Positions 7,055 through 14,321 of a DNA stretch of 17,408 bases are shown in pieces. Position 1 is the stretch's first letter, and each line of letters starts with the position of its first letter. Position numbers and translations under genes: made by a program. The stretch covers positions 1 through 17,408 of the forward strand of contig JAGRLQ010000162.1 of assembly GCA_020441735.1 (NCBI GenBank), read 5' to 3'. This DNA comes from Nitratireductor sp. (GTDB lineage Bacteria; Pseudomonadota; Alphaproteobacteria; Rhizobiales; Rhizobiaceae). Under the pieces are notes generated by a model. The model worked only from the letters and a program-made list of their open reading frames with translations, did no database searches and was not told the DNA's origin.

Positions 7055-8335
7055 GTGTTACTGATGATAGCCGTGCTGTTTGTGTTCTTCCTGGTGGTGG
7101 GAATGCCGGTCGCCTTTGCGCTGGCGCTCGCTTCCATACCGGTTTTCATCCTGACCGGGACGATGCCGCCGACGGTGGCGATCCAGAAAATGGTCACAGC
7201 CACCCAGAGCTTTCCACTGCTTGCAGTTCCCTTCTTCATTCTTGCCGGAAACCTGATGAATGCGACCGGGATCACCGAGAAGCTGGTCAAGTTCTCGCGT
7301 CTCCTGACGGGCTGGCTGGCAGGCGGGCTCGCACAGGTATCCATCGTCCTCAGCCTGATGATGGGCGGGATATCCGGCTCTGCCGTCGCCGATGCCTCCA
7401 TGGAAGCCCGGCTGCTCGGTCCCTCCATGATCGCGCAGGGCTATTCCAAGGCCTCGACGGCGGCAATTCTGGCATTCGGCTCCATCATCACGGCGACAAT
7501 CCCGCCCAGCATCGGGCTGATCCTGTTCGGTTTCATCAACGAGGTTTCCATCGGCCGACTGTTTCTGGGCGGCATCATTCCGGGCGTTCTGCTGACCCTT
7601 GTTCTGATGGCTGCAACCTGGGTGATCGCGGTGCGGCGCGGCCACGAACCGGACATGCAACGCATGCCGACTTCCAGCGAACTGGGCGCCAGCTTCATGG
7701 AAAGCATCTGGGCGCTTGCGTTTCCGGTAATCCTGATCGTCGGCTTTCGCTTTGGGTTCTTCACGGCGACGGAAGCCGGTGTCTTCCTGGTTTTTTATGC
7801 CCTGTTCATTGGTGTGTTCATCTACGGCGAACTTACCGTGGAAAAGTTCTACGACGCGATGAAGCAGTCTGTATCCGACCTCGGCATCATCATGTTGCTG
7901 ATCATGATGGCGGGCGTACTGGGATATGCGATCACCATCGAACGCGCTCCGCAGCAGATCACCGAGTTCGTCACCACTCTTTCCGAGCAACCGTCGGTAA
8001 TCCTCCTGCTCGTCGTTATGGTCCTGATCGTCAGCGGCATGTTTCTTGAAGGAGCTGCAAACATTCTGCTGGTAACCCCCATCGTCATGCCGGTGCTGAC
8101 CGCCGCCGGTTTTGACCCGGTGCATATGGGCGTGCTGATGGTGTTTCTGATCAACATCGGGGGCGTGACCCCGCCGGTCGGAGTGATCATGTTCACGGTG
8201 TGCGGCATTCTCGATTGCCGAACCGGGGCGTTTGCGAAAGCCGCCCTGCCCTACTTTGTCGTGATGACCGGCTTTCTGCTGGTGATCGCCGCCCTGCCTG
8301 CCATCACGCTTTTTCTGCCAAGCACATTGATGTAA
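7055..8335 (+). CDS. dctM: TRAP transporter large membrane subunit, DctM family
   Basis: A 426-residue, very hydrophobic protein with roughly a dozen membrane segments, the normal DctM length. Family motifs include PVAFALALAS near the N-terminus, PFFILAGNLMNATGIT, the ISGSAVAD loop, IPPSIGLILFG and the late TPPVGVIMF. It carries the sodium-coupled transport path. I use the GTG at 7055, six bases after the dctQ stop, because it keeps the usual MLLL-type start and has GGAGAG upstream. An ATG at 7064 would shorten it by three residues. It is followed by the gntR gene 41 bp downstream. Confidence 0.93.
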   Translation: MLLMIAVLFVFFLVVGMPVAFALALASIPVFILTGTMPPTVAIQKMVTATQSFPLLAVPFFILAGNLMNATGITEKLVKFSRLLTGWLAGGLAQVSIVLSLMMGGISGSAVADASMEARLLGPSMIAQGYSKASTAAILAFGSIITATIPPSIGLILFGFINEVSIGRLFLGGIIPGVLLTLVLMAATWVIAVRRGHEPDMQRMPTSSELGASFMESIWALAFPVILIVGFRFGFFTATEAGVFLVFYALFIGVFIYGELTVEKFYDAMKQSVSDLGIIMLLIMMAGVLGYAITIERAPQQITEFVTTLSEQPSVILLLVVMVLIVSGMFLEGAANILLVTPIVMPVLTAAGFDPVHMGVLMVFLINIGGVTPPVGVIMFTVCGILDCRTGAFAKAALPYFVVMTGFLLVIAALPAITLFLPSTLM

Positions 8336-8350
8336 GCACGGAGAGGCTTC

Positions 8351-8380
8351 ATGGCATCAATCGGAACCCGCAGCCAATGA
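8351..8380 (+). CDS. nine-codon leader reading frame overlapping the gntR start
   Basis: An ATG at 8351 has a good ribosome site (GGAGAGG, 8340-8346, four bases upstream) and encodes MASIGTRSQ before a TGA at 8378. That TGA overlaps the gntR ATG as ATGA. The gntR start itself has no clear ribosome site, so ribosomes finishing the short frame may restart on gntR. No family is recognisable, and the peptide itself may not matter. It could be a coupling device or chance. Confidence 0.4.
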   Translation: MASIGTRSQ

Positions 8381-9093
8381 ACAGAAACCCGTTTTCCAGC
8401 GCCCTGTCTGTATTGCCGGTGGAAATAAGCAGTCCGCATGTTCCCGCGTCAGCGCGTGTATACGCGGAATTGCGCAGCCGGATCATCGGACTGGAGCTGC
8501 CGCCGGATACAACCCTGGTGCGCAACGAACTGGCGGAGAAGTTCGGCGTAAGCCAGTCACCGGTCCGGGAGGCGATCATGCGCCTGGAGCAGGACGGGCT
8601 GGTGGTTTCCTATCCGCAATCGAGAACCGTCGTCACCCGGATTGATGTTGCCCGCATCCGCGAGGAGCATTTTCTGCGTACTGCCGTGGAATGCGATGTG
8701 GTGCGCCAGCTCGCCGAAAATGCCGACCCGGCGACCATCAGCAAGGCGAAGGGTTTGCTGAAAATGCAAAAGGCGCTGGTTGGCGATGCCGATCAGATCG
8801 AGTTGTTCAAGCAACTTGATGAAGCCTTTCACGAGGCACTTTTTGCCGGCGTCGGCCAGAGCAACCTGCATCAGCACATCACTGCACGATGCGGGAACCT
8901 GGCACGGTTGCGGTCACTTGACCTGCCGAGAACGGGGAAAATGAAATCGGTTCTGGAGGGGCATCAGGCCGTTCTGGCGGCTATTGAAGCAGGCGACGCC
9001 ACACAAGCCACGGAAAAAATGCGCAAGCATCTGTCTGGAACGATGGACCGCATGAACAGGATTGTCCGCGACAATCAGGAGATGTTTGTCTGA
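8377..9093 (+). CDS. GntR-family transcriptional regulator, FadR/FCD subfamily
   Basis: A 238-residue regulator. The N-terminal winged helix-turn-helix covers about residues 25-90, with LAEKFGVSQSPVREAIMRL as the recognition region. The C-terminal FCD domain shows the metal/ligand set D148 and H152 (DEAFH), H196 (EGHQAVL) and H218 (RKHLS). Members usually repress sugar-acid or organic-acid genes and release DNA when the acid binds. It lies within the first TRAP operon, between dctM and the aldehyde dehydrogenase gene, so it probably controls this operon and the divergent one, perhaps through the palindrome at 5494. The ATG at 8377 has no strong ribosome site and overlaps the stop of a nine-codon frame. 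There are no in-frame starts closer to the GGAGAGG site. Confidence 0.9.
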   Translation: MNRNPFSSALSVLPVEISSPHVPASARVYAELRSRIIGLELPPDTTLVRNELAEKFGVSQSPVREAIMRLEQDGLVVSYPQSRTVVTRIDVARIREEHFLRTAVECDVVRQLAENADPATISKAKGLLKMQKALVGDADQIELFKQLDEAFHEALFAGVGQSNLHQHITARCGNLARLRSLDLPRTGKMKSVLEGHQAVLAAIEAGDATQATEKMRKHLSGTMDRMNRIVRDNQEMFV

Positions 9094-9162
9094 AGCGGCT
9101 GAATCGCCTTGCGGAGGTTCTTTGAACTGCGACGACCACTATCCAGAAGAGAAAGGCCAGAA

Positions 9163-10668
9163 ATGCTGACAGGAAAACACCTTGTTGCAGGCGAATGGGT
9201 CGGTTCCAAAATCCGGTTCTCCTCTTCTCCAGCACATGGCCCCTCGCATGAATTTGCGATTGGAACACCCGATCTGGTGGACCAGGCCTGCCGGGCGGCA
9301 GAAGAGGCATTCTGGAGCTACGGTTATTCTTCACGCGAAGATAGGGCACGCTTCCTCAACGCAGTCGCCGACGAGATCGAGGCTCGGGGCGATGCCATCA
9401 CCGAGATCGGCACCCAGGAAACCGGGTTGCCCGAGGCCCGCCTTCAGGGCGAGCGCGGGCGCACCACCGGCCAGTTGCGTCTGTTTGCCGATCATATCCT
9501 GAAGGGCGAATACCTTGACCGGCGTCACGACGCGGCACTGCCCGACCGCCAACCGCTGCCGCGTCCCGATTTGCGCATGATCCAGCTTCCTGTTGGTCCT
9601 GTTGCCGTCTTCGGAGCATCCAATTTCCCGCTGGCATTTTCCACCGCAGGGGGCGACACGGCTGCGGCTTTGGCGGCTGGCTGCCCTGTGGTGGTAAAGG
9701 GGCATTCGGCCCATCCGGGCACTGGTGAGATCGTCGCCCAGGCAATCGCTGCGGCTGTTGAAACATGCGGCATCCATCCCGGCGTGTTTTCGCTGATACA
9801 GGGCGGCAAGCGCGATGTCGGCCAGGCGCTTGTCACCCATCCGCTGATCAGGGCGGTCGGTTTTACCGGTTCGCTTGCCGGCGGCCGGGCGCTCTTCGAC
9901 CTGTGTGCATCACGACCGGAACCCATTCCCTTCTTCGGCGAACTGGGTTCGGTCAACCCGATGTTTCTGCTACCCAATGCCGTTGCTGCCCGTGGCGGTG
10001 AGATCGCCAAAGGCTGGGCCGGGTCTCTGACCATGGGCGCAGGCCAGTTCTGCACCAATCCGGGCATTGCCGTGGTGATAGAAGGCGACGATGGAGAAAC
10101 CTTCGCCAATGCCGCTGCAGCAGCCCTTCAAACCGTTGACGCGCAGACCATGCTCACCGACGGCATTGCCGAGGCCTATCGCACGGGCCGAGACCGGATT
10201 GCCGCCACCGCAGGCGTGCAGGAATTGCTGACCTCGACCTGCGACCTTCGCAATGCCACGCCCTATCTCTACCGGGTCAGTGGCGAGGACTGGCTTGGCA
10301 ACCACGTTCTCGGCGAGGAAGTGTTCGGTCCCCTCGGCCTCGTTGTTACCGTGGGAGATTTCCAAGAAATGCAGGCGGTGGCAAGATCGTTGCAGGGGCA
10401 GCTCACCTGCACGATCCATATGGATGAGGCGGACGCCGAAAAGGGGCAGGCACTGATGCCGATCCTGGAACGCAAGGCCGGGCGAATCCTCGCCAATGGC
10501 TTTCCAACCGGCGTCGAGGTTTGCGACGCCATGGTGCATGGCGGGCCCTATCCGGCGTCGACGAACTTTGGTGCGACTTCCGTCGGAACGCTTTCCATCC
10601 GCCGCTTCCTGCGGCCCGTATGCTTCCAGAACATGCCCGAGACCTTGCTGCCGAAAGAGTTGCAGTAA
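9163..10668 (+). CDS. aldehyde dehydrogenase, 2-oxoglutarate semialdehyde (2,5-dioxovalerate) type
   Basis: A 501-residue NAD(P)-dependent aldehyde dehydrogenase. The catalytic nucleophile is C297 in GQFCTNPG, the general base E260 in FGELGSVNP, and N154 lies in GASNFPLAFS. K179 (VVVKGHSAHP) contacts the cofactor, as in the subgroup that oxidises 2-oxoglutarate semialdehyde to 2-oxoglutarate. The GELGSVNP and VKGHSAHPGT motifs are typical of that subgroup. It would be the last step of an oxidative route from pentonate or aldarate into the citric acid cycle. The ATG at 9163 has AAAGG six bases upstream; upstream in-frame codons lack a ribosome site. It is the last gene of the first plus-strand operon, 69 bp after gntR, and faces kduD. 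The exact substrate is inferred from the motifs and the neighbouring dehydratase operon. Confidence 0.87.
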   Translation: MLTGKHLVAGEWVGSKIRFSSSPAHGPSHEFAIGTPDLVDQACRAAEEAFWSYGYSSREDRARFLNAVADEIEARGDAITEIGTQETGLPEARLQGERGRTTGQLRLFADHILKGEYLDRRHDAALPDRQPLPRPDLRMIQLPVGPVAVFGASNFPLAFSTAGGDTAAALAAGCPVVVKGHSAHPGTGEIVAQAIAAAVETCGIHPGVFSLIQGGKRDVGQALVTHPLIRAVGFTGSLAGGRALFDLCASRPEPIPFFGELGSVNPMFLLPNAVAARGGEIAKGWAGSLTMGAGQFCTNPGIAVVIEGDDGETFANAAAAALQTVDAQTMLTDGIAEAYRTGRDRIAATAGVQELLTSTCDLRNATPYLYRVSGEDWLGNHVLGEEVFGPLGLVVTVGDFQEMQAVARSLQGQLTCTIHMDEADAEKGQALMPILERKAGRILANGFPTGVEVCDAMVHGGPYPASTNFGATSVGTLSIRRFLRPVCFQNMPETLLPKELQ

Positions 10669-10721
10669 GGCAGCCAGTCAGGGCGCGAATCTGCAGATTA
10701 CCGGTGATTTGCGGCACTGGA
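10669..10721. other. 53-bp convergent gap with a 12-bp palindrome
   Basis: The plus-strand aldehyde dehydrogenase gene and minus-strand kduD end 53 bp apart. The gap has a perfect 12-bp palindrome, AATCTGCAGATT (10688-10699). No U-run or loop supports a classical terminator in either direction, so how the two transcripts are separated is not clear. Confidence 0.35.
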
Positions 10722-11480
10722 TTATCTCGCCAACCAGCCCCCATCGACGGGCAGAACAACACCGTGCACATAGTCGGCTGCCGGTGATGCGAGAAAGGCC
10801 ACTGCGCCGGCAATATCGCCGGGATCGGCCCATCTGCCGGCCGGAATGCGGTCCAGGATCGCCCTTGCCCGGTCCGGGTCCTCGCGCAGCGCTTGGGTGT
10901 TGTTGGTGACGACATATCCCGGCGCGATTGCGTTAACATTGATCCCCCTGGCTGCCCATTCACAGGCAAGCAGGCGGGTCAGTCCTGCAAGCCCGCTCTT
11001 GGAGGCGGTGTAGGACGCAATGCGAATGCCGCCCTGAAAGGAGAGCAGCGAAGCGATGTTGATGATCTTGCCGCTCTGATTTTTCAGCATCACACGGGCT
11101 GCGGCCTGGGAAAGAAAGAATGCCGACTTCAGATTGGTATCGATAACCGCATCCCAGTCGGCTTCGGAAAACTCGATGGCATCCTGCCGCCGGATGATCC
11201 CGGCATTGTTGACCAGGATGTCAACGCTGCCAGCCCACGCCATGGTTTCATCGATGATCCGCTGGTGATCTGCCGTGGTCGACAGGTCGGCCCTTACCGG
11301 TAGCGCTTTTTCAGTGCCGATGAGGCCAATCGTTTCATCCACCGGTGAACGCCCGACCGCTGCAACCCGGGCACCCATTGCAGCAAGGCCCACGGCGATC
11401 GCCTGCCCGATTCCGGTATTTGCACCGGTAACAATGGCGGTTTTTCCCGCAAGAGAGAAATCGGCAGGCGACAATGTCAT
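10722..11480 (-). CDS. kduD: 2-dehydro-3-deoxy-D-gluconate 5-dehydrogenase (KduD)
   Basis: A 252-residue classical short-chain dehydrogenase very like E. coli KduD along its whole length. It has the cofactor motif TGANTGIG (19-26), NNAG (91-94) and the catalytic set N116, S144, Y157 and K161. The KduD-like stretches INIASLLSFQGGIR, VNAIAPGYVVTNNTQ and the C-terminus VDGGWLAR make the call firm. It reduces 2,5-diketo-3-deoxygluconate to 2-keto-3-deoxygluconate with NADH, in the cytoplasm. Its ATG overlaps the kduI stop as ATGA, so the two are coupled. The product is the substrate of the kinase encoded at 16276. It converges with the aldehyde dehydrogenase gene. Confidence 0.95.
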   Translation of the reverse strand: MTLSPADFSLAGKTAIVTGANTGIGQAIAVGLAAMGARVAAVGRSPVDETIGLIGTEKALPVRADLSTTADHQRIIDETMAWAGSVDILVNNAGIIRRQDAIEFSEADWDAVIDTNLKSAFFLSQAAARVMLKNQSGKIINIASLLSFQGGIRIASYTASKSGLAGLTRLLACEWAARGINVNAIAPGYVVTNNTQALREDPDRARAILDRIPAGRWADPGDIAGAVAFLASPAADYVHGVVLPVDGGWLAR

Positions 11481-12313
11481 CGCAACGTTTCCATCGCCAC
11501 CATGTCCATGTCGGTGAAATCCTGATTGTCACCGGCCATCGACCAGATGAAGGCGTATCGTCCGGTCCCTGCCCCGCAATGGATCGACCAGCCCGGAGAC
11601 ATGATCGCCTGTTCGGTTTCGACAACGAGATGGCGGGTATGCTCCGGTTCTCCCATGAAGTGGAAAACGCGCGTTTCGGCCGCCATGTCGAAATAAAGAT
11701 AGAATTCCGATCTGCGGTCATGCCGGTGGCACGGCATGGTGTTCCACACATTCCCTTCCTCGATTATGGTCATGCCCAGAACCAGTTGGCAGGATTCACA
11801 GATGTCCGGATGGATGTACTGGCGCAGGATACGCTTGTTGGAGTCCACCTGCGAACCGAGGTCGAGCCGGTTGGCGTCATCGATGGTAATTAGCCTTGCC
11901 TCATGTCTTGCGTGTGCGGGAACAGAGACCAGATAGTATTTTGCCGGGTTCTGCGGTTCCTTGCTTGAAAAACGCACCTCCGAAGTACCCATGGGAATGT
12001 AGAGACAGTCGCTTGAGCCGAGATCGTAGTCTGTGCCGTCCAGGCTTATCACCCCCGGACCGCCGATGTTGAAGGCACCCATTTCCCTGCGCTCAAGAAA
12101 GGAACTCGTGCCCACCTGTTTTTCCGTTTCCAGCTTCAGGGCCGATCCTGCAGGCATGGCGCCGCCGATGATCGTGCGATCTAGATGGCAATAGGTCAGC
12201 GTGATTTCACCGGGAGAGAACAGGCCTGTAAACAGGAAACGATCACGCAGTTCCGCCGTGTCAAACCTGTGAATCTCATTCGGGCCAATCGCTTCGCGTA
12301 CCGGCATACTCAT
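11477..12313 (-). CDS. kduI: 5-dehydro-4-deoxy-D-glucuronate isomerase (KduI)
   Basis: A 278-residue cupin-fold isomerase, the same length as E. coli KduI. The zinc ligands fall at the E. coli positions: H196 and H198 in PCHRHDRRSEFYLYF, E203, and H245 in GWSIHCGAGTG. It converts 4-deoxy-L-threo-5-hexosulose uronate, formed from unsaturated uronic acids released by polysaccharide lyases, to 2,5-diketo-3-deoxygluconate. It lies 5 bp after the GntR gene and overlaps kduD by 4 bp. The ribosome site is weak (GGAT), suggesting coupling to gntR translation. An alternative ATG two codons in is possible. Its presence implies the cell receives unsaturated uronates from pectin, hyaluronate-type or similar polymers. 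No lyase is in this window. Confidence 0.95.
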   Translation of the reverse strand: MSMPVREAIGPNEIHRFDTAELRDRFLFTGLFSPGEITLTYCHLDRTIIGGAMPAGSALKLETEKQVGTSSFLERREMGAFNIGGPGVISLDGTDYDLGSSDCLYIPMGTSEVRFSSKEPQNPAKYYLVSVPAHARHEARLITIDDANRLDLGSQVDSNKRILRQYIHPDICESCQLVLGMTIIEEGNVWNTMPCHRHDRRSEFYLYFDMAAETRVFHFMGEPEHTRHLVVETEQAIMSPGWSIHCGAGTGRYAFIWSMAGDNQDFTDMDMVAMETLR

Positions 12314-12318
12314 ATTTA

Positions 12319-13131
12319 CTATCCAGTCTCTTGCAGTTTTTTCGTGCTTTTGATCAGTCCGGCATCGACCACCGGATCGTAGATGAAATAATCAGGCCAC
12401 AGATCCCGGAATATCGAGATGTCGAGTTGCAGCTTGTTGAGGTGCTCGTTCATCCGGGCTACCGCCAAGTCGTCGTCGCGCGCGGCGATTGCGTCAAGCA
12501 CGGCGGTGTGCTCCCTGACGACGAGCGGCATGCGGCCCGGCTGGGGTAGAGTCAGACGGCGATACCGCTCGACCTGCACCCGCATCTGGCTGATCATCTC
12601 CCAGATGCCGGGATAGCGACCGGCGGCGGCAATTGCCGCATGGAAATCCTCGTCAGCCATGTGAAAGGCCTCTTCATTGCCTGCTTCGGCCATTTCCCGC
12701 TGGCGCTGAATGATGGCGCGCATTCCCATGATCTGGCTTTCGCTGGCAAATTCGGTGGCAGCGCGAACGGTCACCTCTTCCAGCGCACGCCTTGCAACCA
12801 GCGCTTCGCGGAGCACGGCAAGCGGAATCCTGGCGACGAAGGTTCCCGATTTCGGCGCGACATCAGCCAGTCGGTCCTCGACCAGGCGAAGCACTGCCTC
12901 GCGCACGGGCGTGCGGCTGATGCCATACTGTTTTGTCAACTCCCGCTCGACGATTGGCGTGCCGGGCTCCAGCGCCATGGTGACGATGGCGTGCTTGAGA
13001 TCGCGATAGACAATGTCGGAATTCTTCTCGGTGTGACGGACCTGCAGGAGCCTTCCGATGTCCGGCGGCGTGTTTGCCGCCCTCGGTTTGCGTGTTCGCG
13101 CCGGGCCGTTGCTGGGTTCCGCTTCCGTCAT
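12319..13131 (-). CDS. GntR-family transcriptional regulator, FadR/FCD subfamily
   Basis: A 270-residue regulator. A basic, disordered N-terminus (about 1-35) precedes the winged helix-turn-helix (about 38-103, with RELTKQYGISRTPVREAVLR). The FCD domain shows D160 and H164 (DEDFH), H208 (REHTAVLDAI) and H230 (MNEHL). It is the first gene of gntR-kduI-kduD and is divergent from the second TRAP operon, so it most likely senses a uronate-pathway intermediate. Its probable operator is the inverted repeat at 13236-13269. I chose the ATG at 13131; GGGAGA lies 13 bases upstream, rather far. In-frame ATGs further up (13233, 13278) lack ribosome sites and would put the operator inside the gene. That leaves a leader of about 100 bases. 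Confidence 0.9.
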   Translation of the reverse strand: MTEAEPSNGPARTRKPRAANTPPDIGRLLQVRHTEKNSDIVYRDLKHAIVTMALEPGTPIVERELTKQYGISRTPVREAVLRLVEDRLADVAPKSGTFVARIPLAVLREALVARRALEEVTVRAATEFASESQIMGMRAIIQRQREMAEAGNEEAFHMADEDFHAAIAAAGRYPGIWEMISQMRVQVERYRRLTLPQPGRMPLVVREHTAVLDAIAARDDDLAVARMNEHLNKLQLDISIFRDLWPDYFIYDPVVDAGLIKSTKKLQETG

Positions 13132-13235
13132 TGTGCCGCTGATTTCTCCCTGACCCGCCAATTGCCTTCTTCCGGTTCGCCATGCTTGCGGCGATTTTCC
13201 ATCAACTGGTTTACAGCCACTTGCACCGATCATCA

Positions 13236-13269
13236 ATCTAGTATACGAAATATATCTTGTATACCAGAT
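13236..13269. promoter_or_regulatory. candidate GntR operator: 34-bp inverted repeat with two GTATAC cores
   Basis: The 16-base arms 13236-13251 and 13254-13269 are inverted copies matching at 13 of 16 positions around a 2-bp centre. Each arm holds the self-complementary core GTATAC (13241-13246 and 13259-13264), 18 bp apart. So each core is a small palindrome and the pair is a larger one, fitting two GntR dimers side by side. On the minus strand, TATACT in the left arm could serve as a -10 box for gntR-kduID, which would make control autogenous. The right arm ends 57 bp before the dctP ATG. GTATAC-centred sites are known for UxuR/ExuR-type hexuronate regulators of the same superfamily. Confidence 0.65.
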
Positions 13270-13326
13270 AAATTTCACTGCACCCTACGGACGGAGGTTT
13301 GCCACAGGGGCAACTGGGAGGAAAAA

Positions 13327-14298
13327 ATGGCTGTAAAGTTCTTAAGGCCTGTTCTGCTGGCGGCATTGGCCGTTTGCATGGCAGCAAGTGGCGCGATGGC
13401 TGCGACACTGAAATGGGCGCATGTCTACGAAGAAGGTTCCGACTATCACAAGCAGGCCCTGTGGGCGGCGGAAGAAGTCAAGAAACGTACCGATGGCCGG
13501 GTGGAAATACAGGTATTCCCGGCTTCCTCACTCGGCAAGGAAGTCGAGATCAATGAGGGATTGGGTATCGGCGCCGTCGATATCATCTACACCGGCCCTA
13601 GCTTTGTTGAGCGGTACTACGGCCCGATGGCGATCTCGGACTATCCCTTCATCATGCGTGGCTTCGACCACTGGAAGGCATACCGCGAAAGCGATCTCTT
13701 CAAGGATCTTTCGGCCGGCTACAAGGATGCCACCGGGCACTCCGTAATGGCTCTGGTCTATTACGGACAGCGCCATGTCACGTCCAACTTTCCGATATTG
13801 AAGCCTGAAGACATGAAAGGCCTGAAGATCCGCGTACCGAACTCGCCGGTCATGCTGATGTTCCCCAATGCCGTTGGCGCAAACCCCACTCCGATGGCGT
13901 TTTCCGAGGTCTATCTCGCGCTCCAGCAGGGCGTTGTGGATGCGCAGGAGAACCCCCTGCCGACCATTCAGTTCAAGAAGTTCTACGAAGTGCAGTCCAA
14001 CATCAATCTTACCGGACACCTTCTCAATTCGCTGATCATTGTCGTATCCGAGACCGCCATGGGACAGCTTGGTGATGATGCCGGAACCGTTGAGACCGTC
14101 CTCAAGGAGGCTGCCGCAACCGTATCCGACAATATCTACCAGGCTGAGCAGGATCTGGTGGCATGGTTCCGGGAGAAAAACATCACCGTCAACGAGGTGG
14201 ATCGCAAACCTTTCCAGGATGCCGTGCTGCCGAAGCTGACGGACTGGGACAAGGTGCCGTATAACAAGGAGCAGTTCGACCGGCTTCAGGCTCTTTGA
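13327..14298 (+). CDS. dctP: TRAP transporter solute-binding protein, DctP family (probable uronate binder)
   Basis: A 323-residue periplasmic binding protein with a signal peptide (MAVKFLRP, hydrophobic core, SGAMA; cleavage likely after A25). The ligand-carboxylate Arg is R169 in LKIRVPNSPV. The motifs GANPTPMAFSEVYLALQQG and VDAQENP are the standard DctP core. The ATG at 13327 has GGGAGG six bases upstream; reading further upstream in frame would run through the operator and the divergent gntR gene, so it is rejected. It heads dctPQM-kdgK, divergent from gntR-kduID. This position, and the kinase downstream, suggest the ligand is a hexuronate or an unsaturated uronate. It is clearly different in sequence from the first DctP. 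Confidence 0.93.
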   Translation: MAVKFLRPVLLAALAVCMAASGAMAATLKWAHVYEEGSDYHKQALWAAEEVKKRTDGRVEIQVFPASSLGKEVEINEGLGIGAVDIIYTGPSFVERYYGPMAISDYPFIMRGFDHWKAYRESDLFKDLSAGYKDATGHSVMALVYYGQRHVTSNFPILKPEDMKGLKIRVPNSPVMLMFPNAVGANPTPMAFSEVYLALQQGVVDAQENPLPTIQFKKFYEVQSNINLTGHLLNSLIIVVSETAMGQLGDDAGTVETVLKEAAATVSDNIYQAEQDLVAWFREKNITVNEVDRKPFQDAVLPKLTDWDKVPYNKEQFDRLQAL

Positions 14299-14321
14299 AG
14301 CTCAGCAATACAAGGTGCGGC

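Noticed and set aside
7058..8125. A 355-codon open frame on the minus strand opposite dctM.
   Set aside because: Its composition is extreme in His, Asp, Gln and Arg, the mirror of hydrophobic codons of a membrane protein. There is no ribosome site or recognisable motif.
8458..8463. A third GTATAC, in the coding region of the first gntR.
   Set aside because: A single six-base core is expected a few times by chance in 17 kb. The bases around it do not match the arms of the 13236-13269 repeat, and it is within a conserved coding stretch.
12640..13326. In-frame upstream extension of the second dctP.
   Set aside because: It runs through the divergent gntR gene and its operator. The ATG at 13327 has a perfect ribosome site and begins a normal signal peptide.
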